From the NCBI GenBank assembly GCA_035934555.1, contig DASYXT010000053.1, positions 1-64,000 on the forward strand: a DNA stretch of 64,000 nucleotides, in the 5' to 3' direction. Position numbers and translations under genes: made by a program. Shown one piece after another: positions 8,016-17,314 of this stretch. The notes below the pieces were generated by a model that did no database searches, was not told the origin of the DNA, and saw only the letters and a program-made list of their open reading frames with translations. This DNA is from DASYXT01 sp035934555. Lineage in GTDB: Bacteria > Verrucomicrobiota > Verrucomicrobiia > Limisphaerales > UBA8199. How positions within the stretch are numbered: position 1 is the first letter of the stretch; the number at the start of each line of letters is the position of its first letter.

Positions 8016-8252
8016 TTGGCGCGCGCATTACACCTCGAGCGGCCCGGCGGCAGGTATCACGTCACCGCCCGCGGCAACGAGCGCAAGGCCTTCTTGCGCG
8101 ACGACTCGGACCAGTTCCATTTTTTGGAGTTGCTGGCCGAGCAGACCGAACGCTTCGGAGTAAGGACTCACGCGTTTGTGCTGATGCTCAACCATTTGCA
8201 TTTGCTGTTGGAAACACCCGTGCAGTTAAAAGGGCTCAAGCCTCAACCTTGA
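8016..8252 (+). pseudogene. RAYT/IS200-like transposase, N-terminal remnant
   Basis: About 70 residues of the Y1-transposase N-terminal half are recognisable: GGRYHVTARGNERKAFLRDD, then THAFVLMLNHLHLLLETP, in which HLH is the metal-binding HUH-type motif. The frame starts at a TTG and stops at 8250-8252 soon after LLLETP, where the catalytic tyrosine half should follow. It is therefore truncated. It is not simply the missing front of the remnant at 4759-5530, because that 3' half lies upstream, not downstream. Confidence 0.7.
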
Positions 8253-8299
8253 TCATTTCTCTGGACACATGCTCTCTCATCCGAGTCCACCCTTGCACA

Positions 8300-8500
8300 A
8301 TGCCGCGTCAGGTGCGCATTGAGTATCCCGGTGCGATCTACCACGTCATGAGCCGGGGCAACCGCCGCCAGGACATCTACCTCAGCGATGTCGATCGGCA
8401 CGACTTTCTCAAAACCCTCGCCGAGGCTTGCGAGAAAACCCAGGAGGAACTGCACCGGCTGGGCTGGCAAGAGGCTCATTTACTAAATTATTTTAATTGA
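8300..8500 (+). pseudogene. RAYT transposase internal-deletion derivative
   Basis: From ATG at 8300 the frame gives the typical RAYT start (PRQVRIEYPGAIYHVMSRGN, then RHDFLKTLAEACEKT). It then jumps directly to EELHRLGWQEAHL, which aligns with the C-terminal EELQRRGWEQKDL of the remnant at 5306. The HUH motif, the catalytic tyrosine and most of the protein are missing, yet the frame is open across the junction. This is a MITE-like deletion derivative of about 67 codons. Confidence 0.65.
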
Positions 8501-9054
8501 TCACGGTTGAAGGTCTGTTCGAACAGCTTCTGGTCCCAAGGATTTCCGATGCTAGGCCTCAATATACCTTTGCTATAGCCGTGCCTCCTGTCGCGGTGTA
8601 TAAACGCCCATGGAACCAGATTAAGAAATAGCGCTGCGTTCTCCCCATCTTCAGTCCACAGCAGCTTTAGTTCGGGAGGCCGTTTGAGGACGATCGGCCG
8701 AACGTCGCGCTCAACTGGCGAGAAACTCCGCATCAATTTAACCTCCCTAGTAAACGATCGTTTCCGGCGATACAACCAAGTGGCATCCGACTTGCCGTAA
8801 TCGGCCACTCCGGGCACGGTGGGGTCCAGCCATTTTGGCATGAGCATGAAATAGACCAGATCACCATCATCAAGGACAACCGCAGTTCTGAGGGAAATGA
8901 TGTTATGTTCGAGGAGCAGGGTCTCCATTGGATTCGTGTATAGCTTGGCTGGTTTTAGTATGCGAACTATGGATGATTGCGCGGCAAGGCAAGAAAACGA
9001 TGGGTGCTTTGCGGTTCTTTGTGACACCGGACCACGGTCCGTCGGTTCTTTCAT
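8488..9054 (-). CDS. Unknown protein, candidate Rhs immunity protein
   Basis: The product is 188 residues, soluble, with no signal peptide or obvious membrane segment. The middle is well structured by composition (TAVVLDDGDLVYFMLMPKWL ... TWLYRRKRSFTREVK). I do not recognise the family. Its ATG (9052-9054) overlaps the TGA of the Rhs gene (9051-9053) as ATGA, so the two are coupled. A downstream gene in this position next to an Rhs/YD-repeat protein is most often the cognate immunity gene. The assignment rests on context only. The open frame can be extended three codons to a TTG at 9063, but the ATG overlap is the better start. Confidence 0.6.
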   Translation of the reverse strand: MKEPTDRGPVSQRTAKHPSFSCLAAQSSIVRILKPAKLYTNPMETLLLEHNIISLRTAVVLDDGDLVYFMLMPKWLDPTVPGVADYGKSDATWLYRRKRSFTREVKLMRSFSPVERDVRPIVLKRPPELKLLWTEDGENAALFLNLVPWAFIHRDRRHGYSKGILRPSIGNPWDQKLFEQTFNRDQLK

Positions 9055-11729
9055 TGGTTGCAACCAGCCGCCAACGTAGCGCGGAGCTTCGCTCTCAGAC
9101 GATCCAATTGCACAAGCTGTTTTGCTAGTTCAGCCCAAGCAGCTTCCGCCTGCTCTGCGGCTGATTCGTAGGCAATCGAGCCGATTCCATGCTCTTGAGC
9201 GGCAAAACGCGCTAGGCCGCGCTTTTCCAAGTGCCGGGCTGCTGCGCCAAAGACTACGTCGTGTTGCGCAGCCATAGCGTCCGATGCTTCTGACTCATCA
9301 GCAAGCGCCTGCTGAATGGCGCTTTCAGCTTTAGCCGCAGAAGTAGCCGCTTTGCAGGAGTACCCAGATGGCCCCAGAGGCATTGTCAACAACGAGGCGT
9401 TCATCTCTGCTATCTGTTCACCAATCGGCGTTCCAGCTAGATCAGATCCAATCAAGAGGGCATCATAGGTTGTGGGGTCAAGCTGGGGTTGGTTAAAGGG
9501 CGCCCCAGGCCCGCTGGTTGGGCCCATCATTGGCGGCGGTGTGGCCGGCGGGGGTGGAGATGGCAGTGAGAAGCCCGACGGAAGAGGGGAAGTATACAAG
9601 TCCCAGCCAAAATCTCCGGGCTGATTCGTGAGGCCGAATGGGTCATCGTCGGTGACAGGGCGATTCCTGTTAAACCGATAAAGATTTAAATCCCCGCGCT
9701 CGGCAATGGGGTCTCGCGTTACCCAGAATCCTATTCGGGGGTCGTAAAAGCGGTAACCATAGCAGAGAAGCCCCGCGTTGGTATGCCACTCTTTGGTGGA
9801 AAACCGATAGAGATTAGCGTCCGCCAAGGCTCCCAGCTTTGACAGCGTGTTACCGAACGGGTCATATTGGTACAGGGCGACGATGCTGTTGCTCATGTTG
9901 ATGAGGCAGGTGACGTTGCCGTTGCCATCAAAGTGATAATAGGAGTTGGCGGAGGGGGAGGCGCCGATGAGCAGGCCGGAGTCGGTCCTGGCAAGGAGCC
10001 CCCCAATCCCGCCGGCGGCTTGCAGGTCGCCGCCGAGATCATTCCCCCGGGTGTAGGTGATGGTCTGCTTTGGGCTCGAGCCTGAAAGTTGCGGATCGAA
10101 ATAGCGCTCCTGAACCACCAAGAGCCCGTCGCAGACATAGTGGACTTCGTTGGTCTGGAGCCAAGCGCCGGAGGACCAAGTATATTCCCGGCGGATGCGG
10201 CGGCGCAGCATGCCGTCGTAAAGGAAATCGCTTCGCCAGGCGTTTGTGACCCAGACACTGGTCAGCTCGTTTTCATCGTCGTAGGCAAAATCGCGGGTGC
10301 CGTCGCTGAGCAGATTACCGTTGGCGTCATAGGAAAAGGTGCTGCTGGAGGGGAGATTGACAGTCACGCTGTCCTGAGAAGAACGGCCGTTGGCGTCCGT
10401 GGCGCTGGCGTTCCAGGTGTTCTGACCATTGGCCGGCGTCACCCCGCCCAGGGCCCAGGTGCTGTCGGCATACACCGAGGCCGGTTGCGAGCCGGAGATT
10501 CCCGTGCCGGACACGTTCACCCCCGTGGCCGGGCTCGTCGTGGTGCCGGCCACAGTGAGGGTGCCGCTGCGGCTGATGGTGCTCAACTCGTTCACGTTAT
10601 TGGCATTGAACGTTTCAGTCAGGCCGTTCTTCGTCCTGGAACTCAAGTTCCACGCCTTATCATAGGCATACGCGAACTGTTCCTGCAAGCGGGGAGGAGA
10701 GCCACCGGATTCGAAGCCTTCCGCGTTGGTCAATTGGCCGATATTATCATAAGCATAGTCGATAAAATTATTCGCAAGGAACGTCTGGTTTGTGCGCTGG
10801 AAGCCTTGGTTGTAATTGTAGCTGTGCTCGTCAAGTGTGAGGGAGCCTACGGTGAGCGTTAGGTTGTCAACTTCTGCCAGATTGTCGTACGAGCGGGTGC
10901 TGGTGGCGCCCGTGGGGTAGGTTAGCTGGGAGATGAGGTCGGAGGCGGCATTCTGCCCTTTAGTGTAGTTGGGGTAGATCGAGGCATATTGGTAACCGAA
11001 GGTGCCGGCCGGGGATGCAACGGTCATGAGCCGGCCAAAGCCGTCGTAATCGTAGGTTTGGACCCAGGGTGAGGCGTTGGGTTGAATGAGGCTCAGGCTC
11101 GAGCGACGACGGTCGGTGTAGGCGTATGAAATCGTGTCGTCTGGAAACGGCCCTGTTTCGGACGCCAATTGACTGGCAAGGTTCCAGGAGAAGGTGCTGG
11201 TGCCCAAATTATTATGCATGGTAACGAGGCGATTGAGGCCATCATAGACGTAGGAATTTGTGCCGGACACCGGATAAATTACGTTTGTGAGGTTGCTGAT
11301 TGGGTCATATTGGTACGTCGTGGCGCCTTTGGCGGCGCTGGTTCGGGTGGTTAGGCGGTCGTTGGCGTCATAAGCGTAACTGAAGTCAGTGGTGCCGAGG
11401 GCATCGACCTTATTGGTGACCCGTCCGAAGGCATCATAGGTCCAAGAGGTCATTTGATTTTTGCCGTCGGTAAGCGAAATGAGTTCATCCGCGGGATTGT
11501 AAACAAATTGCAGCGTTTGATTCTGGGCGTTGGTTTCGTAGAGGACGCGGCCGGCGACGTCGCGGAAGAAAGTGGTGAGGTGACCGAGGGGATCGGTATA
11601 GTTGGTAAGACCTTGTGCCCCGTACACAAACGTTTCCAGGCCGGAAGCTTGGTTCGACGGGGGGCCGATGAATTGGCGGCTGGCAGGCCGATCCAAATAA
11701 TCAAACGTGAAGGGAAGCAAAAGGGTCAC
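9051..11729 (-). pseudogene. Rhs/YD-repeat protein, 5'-truncated
   Basis: The open frame gives 892 residues of YD repeats (for example YDAFGRVTNKVDALG, YDYDGFGRLMTV, YDANGNLLSDGTRDF). One Ig-like insert (about residues 385-465) interrupts them. The Rhs core signature follows (LYRFSTKEWHTNAGLLCYG, YRFYDPRIGFWVTRDP, DPFGL). After DPFGL there is a proline-rich linker and a 150-residue variable C-terminus with an Ala/Glu-rich helical end (CKAATSAAKAESAIQQALAD...). There is no signal peptide or N-terminal encapsulation part. The first codon is a GTG inside a RAYT-type repeat (GGGTCACATCTC), so the real 5' part was lost there and the apparent start is artificial. The C-terminal region may be a toxin or a neutral variant, and I recognise no nuclease motif. 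Confidence 0.8.
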
Positions 11730-12138
11730 ATCTCAACACTTAACAATCGACTTTTTTTACCCGCGCAGCGCCCACTACAATGAGCCGGGAAAAAGCAATT
11801 TCTTATCAATAAGCCACCCGTTGGAGAGGTTGCCGAAAGCATTGGGGTCGTATCTTGTCATTTGATTCCGCTCAGATTTCGGGACTTTTTCAGCAGGGGT
11901 GCTGGGCCGCCTGACAAAGATTTTTCGAAAGCGGTGACGGGGTACTTTACAGAGGATATCCCAACAGACTGGATGAGAAGGGATCGGAGGAACTTCTTGC
12001 GTTGCGACTCGAGGCTCTGTACGCGCGCAAACCGAAAGTAAAAACCCGGCTCGGAACGCCGCGCTGTGGCTGGGCAGGAAGCAAGGAGACGGCATGGCAA
12101 CCTCATCGGCGACGGCAACCACCGCGCCGCCGGCCTCA
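11730..12138. other. Gene-free stretch with RAYT repeats
   Basis: The stretch contains a RAYT-type word GCATTGGGGTCGTATCTTGT (from about 11837), the end of the GGGTCACATCTC repeat, and the motif AAAAAGCAATTTCTTATCAAT (11795-11815) that recurs with changes near 54084. No gene is convincing. Minus-strand frames across 11858-12182 have no recognisable domain. Confidence 0.45.
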
Positions 12139-12621
12139 TCAGCAAACTTTCGGCGAGCACTCCACCCTCGACACTTCCACATTGCGTGCCTTTCCCCTCA
12201 GCTCCGCCAGCCGCCGGTCCAGCCTCTTTCGTGCTCGGACCACCGCCTTTTCGTCCATCCCCAGCCGCTTGGCGATTTCCGCCGGATTGGTTAAGCCCTC
12301 CCATCGGCAATCGAACACCGCCCTCGCTTCCGGGTCCTCCGCCAACATCGCTTCAAGCTTTCCCCGCAACTCTTCCCGCTGTTCCTCCTTCTCCCGCGCT
12401 GCCACTGCTTCATACGCATTGGCACCGGGGTCCGGTTCCCGCTGCAACAAACTCAACTCCTGGCCATTGGAACCTTTTACCCACTCGCTGCCCGTCACCA
12501 ACGCCTCCTTCTGCCTCGCCAGCGACCGGACCTTTGCCCGCACCAGCCATTCCAATCGCTTCACCAATCTCTCTCGCGTCCACCCGCCCACCATCCCGCC
12601 CTTGCCATCGAGCATGTCCAA
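12139..12621 (-). CDS. Sigma-70 region-4-like HTH protein, possibly truncated
   Basis: This basic, helical protein of 160 residues has a C-terminal part (EGLTNPAEIAKRLGMDEKAV, then RARKRLDRRLAEL) resembling sigma-70 region 4 or a related helix-turn-helix: an acidic helix, a turn, and a recognition helix rich in Arg. The preceding segment (LVKRLEWLVRAKVRSLARQK) resembles the linker after sigma region 2 in verrucomicrobial sigma-like proteins, so the front may be missing. Upstream is a run of AAAATCGAAAATCG repeats and no continuing frame. It could be a degenerate or stand-alone regulator. Confidence 0.5.
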   Translation of the reverse strand: MDMLDGKGGMVGGWTRERLVKRLEWLVRAKVRSLARQKEALVTGSEWVKGSNGQELSLLQREPDPGANAYEAVAAREKEEQREELRGKLEAMLAEDPEARAVFDCRWEGLTNPAEIAKRLGMDEKAVVRARKRLDRRLAELRGKARNVEVSRVECSPKVC

Positions 12622-12907
12622 TTAACTCGAAAATCAAAAATCGAAAATCGAAAATGCGGCTGTGTGGCTAGCCGCTGGCGGCGCGTTCTCCCCACGCCTG
12701 CACGCTCCCCCGCGCCATCGCCACACAGACACGCCACCACGCGCCACACCCCGCCCCGTGCGCAGTTGGCCTTTTTTTGTTCCCGGCACCGGCGCACTTC
12801 CAGCCCGCCTCCACTGCGGCATTGCGGCGCGGCTCGGTTTGGCATTGCGTCGCCTGCCACGGTCCCCTAAGTTTTCCTCCCATTGATCGCGTGGGCCAAT
12901 CTCGCTT
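12622..12907. other. Intergenic region upstream of citrate synthase
   Basis: It contains AAAATCGAAAATCG direct repeats (about 12628-12655) and GC-rich DNA without a convincing gene. The region between 12860 and 12907 should hold the promoter for the citrate synthase operon. I cannot point to clear -35/-10 boxes or a Shine-Dalgarno sequence. Confidence 0.45.
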
Positions 12908-14194
12908 ATGGAACAAAATGTCGAACTGATACTAAATGGAAAAAAGTGCAAACTCGCCGTAATCGAGGGCACCGAACAGGAACGCGCCATCGACATCGCC
13001 AATCTGCGCTCGGATACCGGCCTGATCACGCTGGACGACGGCTATGCCAATACCGGCTCTTGCCAGAGCAAGATCACCTTCATTGACGGTGAGAAAGGGA
13101 TTCTGCGGTATCGCGGCATTCCCATCGAGGAACTGGCGGAGAAGTCCACCTTCATCGAGGTGGCGCACCTGATCATTATGGGCCGGCTGCCCACCCATAC
13201 CGAGCTGCGCCGTTTTTCCGACCTGCTGACCTCGAACGAGCTGCTCAACGAGGCCATGAAGCACCATTTCGAGGGGTTCCCCGCGCACGCGCACCCGATG
13301 GCGATTCTCTCCTCGATGATCAACGCGGCGGGTTGCTTTTATCCCGAGCTGCTGCACGAAGGGGGCCGCGACCATTTCGAAATCGCCGCGGCCCGGCTGC
13401 TCTCCCAGGTCCGCACCATCGCCGCGTTTGCTTACCGCAAATCCCGCGGCTTGCCCATCATTTATCCCAAGCCGGACCTGAAGTACACGGCCAACTTCCT
13501 GCACATGATGTTTTCGCTGCCCTACCAGGATTACGAACTCAAGCCCGAAGCGGTCAAAGCGTTGGACTTGATTTTTCTGCTGCACGCCGATCACGAGCAG
13601 AACTGTTCGACCGCGACAGTGCGGATGGTGGCGTCGAGCCGCGCGAATCTATTCGCCAGCGCCGCGGCCGGGGTCTGCGCTTTGTGGGGCCCGTTGCACG
13701 GGGGCGCCAACCAGGCCGTGCTCGAAATGCTTGAGACCATCCACAAAGCCGGCGATGACGGGTCCAAGTTCATTGCCGCCGCTAAAGATAAGAACAGCGG
13801 CAAACGCCTGATGGGCTTCGGACATCGCGTCTATAAAAACTACGATCCGCGCGCCAAAATCATCAAACGCGCCTGCGATGATTTGCTCAGCAAACTGCAC
13901 ATTTCCGACCCGCTGCTGGATATTGCCAAACACCTGGAGGAAGCCGCGCTGCGCGACAGTTATTTCGTCGAGCGCAAGCTTTACCCGAACGTGGATTTCT
14001 ACAGCGGCATTATTATGCGGGCCATCGGGATCCCGGTGGAGATGTTCACGGTCATTTTCGCCATCGGTCGCATGCCCGGTTGGATTGCCAATTACAAGGA
14101 AGTCATGGAAGCCCCTACGCGAATTTATCGGCCGCGCCAGGTTTATACCGGCCCCACGCTCAACCACTACACGCCCATCAAAGAACGCAAATAA
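12908..14194 (+). CDS. gltA: Citrate synthase
   Basis: The enzyme condenses oxaloacetate and acetyl-CoA to citrate, the first step of the TCA cycle, in the cytoplasm. The 428-residue length and the N-terminal small domain fit the hexameric, Gram-negative type II enzyme. The catalytic residues are visible: H264 in GPLHGGAN, H306 in MGFGHRVYKNYDPRA and D363 in PNVDFYSG, in almost the same positions as E. coli GltA. The sucC start follows after two bases (TAA CG GTG), so citrate synthase and succinyl-CoA ligase are cotranscribed. The sequence is intact and clearly housekeeping. Confidence 0.97.
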   Translation: MEQNVELILNGKKCKLAVIEGTEQERAIDIANLRSDTGLITLDDGYANTGSCQSKITFIDGEKGILRYRGIPIEELAEKSTFIEVAHLIIMGRLPTHTELRRFSDLLTSNELLNEAMKHHFEGFPAHAHPMAILSSMINAAGCFYPELLHEGGRDHFEIAAARLLSQVRTIAAFAYRKSRGLPIIYPKPDLKYTANFLHMMFSLPYQDYELKPEAVKALDLIFLLHADHEQNCSTATVRMVASSRANLFASAAAGVCALWGPLHGGANQAVLEMLETIHKAGDDGSKFIAAAKDKNSGKRLMGFGHRVYKNYDPRAKIIKRACDDLLSKLHISDPLLDIAKHLEEAALRDSYFVERKLYPNVDFYSGIIMRAIGIPVEMFTVIFAIGRMPGWIANYKEVMEAPTRIYRPRQVYTGPTLNHYTPIKERK

Positions 14195-14196
14195 CG

Positions 14197-15411
14197 GTGA
14201 ACCTCCACGAATACCAGGCCAAGCAACTGCTGGCCCAACACGGTGTGGCGGTTCCGCCCGGCGAACTTTGCCAGTTTGCGGATGCCGCCAAGGCCATCGC
14301 CCAACGCCTGCTGGCCGGCGGCGCTGACTTGCTGGCCGTCAAAGCGCAAATCCATGCCGGCGGCCGCGGCAAAGGCACTTTCAAAACGGGATTTCAAGGT
14401 GGCGTCAAGCTCTGCAAAACCGCCGAGGATGTCTATGAAAAGGCCAAGGCGATGCTTGGCAATGTGCTGGTCACAAAACAGACCGGCCCCGAGGGGCGCC
14501 TGGTCAGCAAGCTGTTGGTTGCCGCCGCGCCCGAAATTCAAAAGGAGCTCTACCTGGCCGTGCTGCTGGACCGCACCTGCTCGCGCCCGGTGATGATGGC
14601 CAGCACCGAAGGCGGCATGGACATCGAGGAGGTTGCCGCCAAAACGCCGGAGAAGATTTTCCGCCAAGCCATTGATCCCGCCCTCGGCATGATGCCCTAC
14701 CAGGCCCGTAAAGTGGCCGCAGCCCTGGGCTTGCGCGGCGAATTGCTGGCACCAGCCGCCAAGCTGCTGCTGGGCGTCTATAAGACCTGGTGGGATTGTG
14801 ACGCGTCGCTGATCGAGATTAACCCGCTGTGCGTTGTTAAAGGAACCGGTGGGAAGCCTGGTTTGATGGCGGTCGATGCCAAGCTCTCGCTGGATGACAA
14901 CGCTCTATACCGCCATCCCGAGCTGCAGGCGATGCGTGACCTCGCCGAGGAAGCGCCGCTGGAAATTGAAGCCAGTAAATTCAATCTCAATTACATCAAA
15001 CTGGACGGCAACATCGCCTGCCTGGTTAACGGCGCGGGACTCGCCATGGCCACGATGGATATCATTCAGCACTTCGGCGGCCGCCCAGCCAACTTCCTCG
15101 ATGTCGGCGGTGGCGCCAGCCAGGAGCAGGTCTCTGCCGCCTTCAAAATCATTCTCCAGGACGCCAACGTGAAAGGGATTCTGGTCAATATTTTCGGTGG
15201 GATCATGGATTGCAACGTCATCGCCACCGGCATCGTCGCCGCGGTCAAAGAAACCGGGTTGAGACTGCCACTGGTCGTGCGCCTGGAGGGTAATAACGTG
15301 CAGGCTGGAAACCAAACGCTTGCTGCCTCAGGTCTGACTATTCTGCGCGGCGAGTCGATGGCTGATGCGGCGCGCAAGGTGGTGCATGCGGTAACGGCGC
15401 AATCAGCATGA
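14197..15411 (+). CDS. sucC: Succinyl-CoA ligase beta subunit
   Basis: This is the ADP/GDP-forming succinyl-CoA synthetase beta chain (404 residues, slightly longer than the usual 388), which partners the SucD alpha chain in the TCA cycle. The N-terminus NLHEYQAKQLLAQHGV starts the ATP-grasp domain. The glycine-rich KAQIHAGGRGKGTFKTGF loop is the nucleotide-binding segment, and the C-terminal half (NGAGLAMATMDIIQHFGG, then LVNIFGGIMDCNVIATGI) is the CoA-ligase fold. The start is GTG at 14197, two bases after the citrate synthase stop. Longer upstream in-frame extensions overlap gltA and are not credible. Confidence 0.96.
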   Translation: MNLHEYQAKQLLAQHGVAVPPGELCQFADAAKAIAQRLLAGGADLLAVKAQIHAGGRGKGTFKTGFQGGVKLCKTAEDVYEKAKAMLGNVLVTKQTGPEGRLVSKLLVAAAPEIQKELYLAVLLDRTCSRPVMMASTEGGMDIEEVAAKTPEKIFRQAIDPALGMMPYQARKVAAALGLRGELLAPAAKLLLGVYKTWWDCDASLIEINPLCVVKGTGGKPGLMAVDAKLSLDDNALYRHPELQAMRDLAEEAPLEIEASKFNLNYIKLDGNIACLVNGAGLAMATMDIIQHFGGRPANFLDVGGGASQEQVSAAFKIILQDANVKGILVNIFGGIMDCNVIATGIVAAVKETGLRLPLVVRLEGNNVQAGNQTLAASGLTILRGESMADAARKVVHAVTAQSA

Positions 15412-15514
15412 GCGACGAAACACTTCTCGAGCAAATAAACCGGGGATAATCTGGTGCTAAAACAGCTCCGGGCGATCAGGGAACAAGGCGAACGTACACC
15501 TCCTGGATAAATTT

Positions 15515-16405
15515 ATGGCGATACTGGTCACAGCCCAAACGCGGGTCTTGGTTCAAGGCATTACGGGCGCCTTTGGCGGCCGGCACACTCAGCTCAGCCT
15601 GGAGTACGGCTCGCAGATTGTCGCGGGGGTTACTCCCGGCAAAGGCGGGCAGACCTTTGAGCGAAAGGTCCCCATCTTCGATACTGTCGCCGAAGCGATG
15701 AAGCAAACCGGTGCCACCGCATCGGCTATCTTCGTGCCACCGGCCTTTGCCGCCGATGCGATTCTCGAAGGAGTGGACGCCGGACTGGACCTGGTGGTGT
15801 GTATCACGGAGGGCATTCCGGTCAACGACATGGTTAAGGTGAAACGCGCGATGGAAGGCCGACGGACACGATTAATCGGGCCCAATTGCCCAGGGGTCGT
15901 AACGCCCGGGCCCGGCAAAGATTCCCACGGCGGCTGCCGGATTGGCATCGCACCGGGGTACATTCATAAGCAGGGTGAGATTGGGGTGGTTTCGCGCAGC
16001 GGCACCTTAACCTACGAAGCGGTGTGGCAATTGACCTGCCAGGGGGTCGGCCAATCTACTTGTGTCGGCATTGGCGGCGACCCCGTAAATGGGACGACCC
16101 ACCTTGATGTCATCAAGCTCTTTGAAGCCGATCCGCAAACCAAGGGAATCATCATGATCGGCGAAATCGGCGGTTCGGCCGAAGAAGAAGCCGCCGAGTG
16201 GATTAAGCAACACGGCACCAAGCCGGTGGCCGGTTTCATCGCCGGGGCCACGGCGCCCCCCGGGCGGCGGATGGGTCATGCCGGCGCGATCGTCAGCGGG
16301 GGCAAAGGCACTGCCGCGGCCAAGATCGACGCCTTCAAAGCTGCGGGCATCGGGGTGGCGGCCACTCCGTCAGAGATGGCCGAGACGCTGTTGAAAATGA
16401 TGTGA
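15515..16405 (+). CDS. sucD: Succinyl-CoA ligase alpha subunit
   Basis: This 296-residue alpha subunit carries the CoA-binding Rossmann fold (VLVQGITGAFGGRHT, residues 12-24), the GPNCPG loop (122-127) and the phosphohistidine H255 in RRMGHAGAIVSGG. It forms the heterodimer with SucC encoded 104 bases upstream. The gap contains CACCTCCTGG before the ATG but no classical Shine-Dalgarno sequence. The YggT-like gene follows after 18 bases, so the operon continues. Confidence 0.96.
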   Translation: MAILVTAQTRVLVQGITGAFGGRHTQLSLEYGSQIVAGVTPGKGGQTFERKVPIFDTVAEAMKQTGATASAIFVPPAFAADAILEGVDAGLDLVVCITEGIPVNDMVKVKRAMEGRRTRLIGPNCPGVVTPGPGKDSHGGCRIGIAPGYIHKQGEIGVVSRSGTLTYEAVWQLTCQGVGQSTCVGIGGDPVNGTTHLDVIKLFEADPQTKGIIMIGEIGGSAEEEAAEWIKQHGTKPVAGFIAGATAPPGRRMGHAGAIVSGGKGTAAAKIDAFKAAGIGVAATPSEMAETLLKMM

Positions 16406-16423
16406 GGTCATACCCGTTCTGGT

Positions 16424-17281
16424 ATGGCGCTGATTGATTTGCTGCTGAACCTGGCCGCGTTGCTGTTGTGGCTGAACTGGCGCGCGTTGCGATTTGATCC
16501 GCTGGCCCAGCGCACGCCCGCGACGCTGGTCGGCACGCTTAAGCCTGCTGAACCGGGCCGGAACCAGTCCTGGCGCTTCCTGGCCGGAGTGCTGCTGCTG
16601 CTGGCCTGTCGCGCGCTGCTCTATTGGTATCTCGCTTCGCCGGTGGATTGGACGCCAAAACTCGACCTGGGCCTGGTGGTGCTTGCCTTTCGCAACGACC
16701 AACTCAGCTCGGAACTGGCTTTTTCACTGCTCAGTTTCCTGCGGGTGCTGCTGATTTTTTATTTCTGGTTAATTGCCCTGCTGGCGCTGCAAAGCAGGGA
16801 AGGGCAGATGGAACCCTTGCGACGATTACTGCGCCTGCATCTTGGGGGGGTCGGACGCTGGCCCTGGCCGGTGCAACTGGCGGTTCCGTTGACTTTAGTG
16901 GCGGGTTTGTGGATGGCCTTGCACTCGGTGCTTCTGCGCCTGGGCGTGAGCAATCCGGTTACGTCGCTCGGACACCTGGCCGAACAAGGCCTGCTGGTCA
17001 GCGCGCAACTATGCCTCACGCTAAAGTATTTGCTGCTGCCTGTGCTGTTGGTTCACGTCATTGGCAGCTACGTGTACTTGGGCAGCAACCCGGCCTGGGA
17101 GCTTGCCAGCAATACGGGCAGTGTTTTGTTGCGGCCCTTGCAAGGGCTCCCTTTACGAGCCAGGCGCCTGGATTTTACACCGCTGGTTGGAGCTTGCTTG
17201 GTGATGCTTGTGTTCCATTGGTTGCCCTTGTGGCTTGAAATTGCCATAACCAGACACGGCCTGAGCCTCTGGCCGCAATAG
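16424..17281 (+). CDS. YggT-like integral membrane protein
   Basis: The protein has 285 residues and about six hydrophobic segments (for example residues 3-20, 46-65, 100-123, 150-170, 200-217, 250-273). The C-terminal part with LGSNPAWELASNTGSVLLRPL followed by a membrane helix resembles YggT-family proteins, which have two such units. Function in this family is poorly defined (membrane assembly or osmotic stress have been suggested). It is the last gene of the gltA-sucCD run, 18 bases after sucD, and converges on the minus-strand regulator gene. Confidence 0.7.
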   Translation: MALIDLLLNLAALLLWLNWRALRFDPLAQRTPATLVGTLKPAEPGRNQSWRFLAGVLLLLACRALLYWYLASPVDWTPKLDLGLVVLAFRNDQLSSELAFSLLSFLRVLLIFYFWLIALLALQSREGQMEPLRRLLRLHLGGVGRWPWPVQLAVPLTLVAGLWMALHSVLLRLGVSNPVTSLGHLAEQGLLVSAQLCLTLKYLLLPVLLVHVIGSYVYLGSNPAWELASNTGSVLLRPLQGLPLRARRLDFTPLVGACLVMLVFHWLPLWLEIAITRHGLSLWPQ

Positions 17282-17314
17282 GACGGGAGAGTCGCTGATC
17301 GACGCGGTGAGCGG

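Noticed and set aside
4774..8252. Remnants at 4759 and 8016 considered as one RAYT gene split by IS66
   Set aside because: The 3' half lies upstream of the 5' half on the same strand, so a simple insertion cannot explain the order.
11858..12310. Overlapping minus-strand frames between rhs and the sigma-like gene
   Set aside because: They have biased, low-complexity composition, overlap the better-supported HTH gene in another frame and contain no domain.
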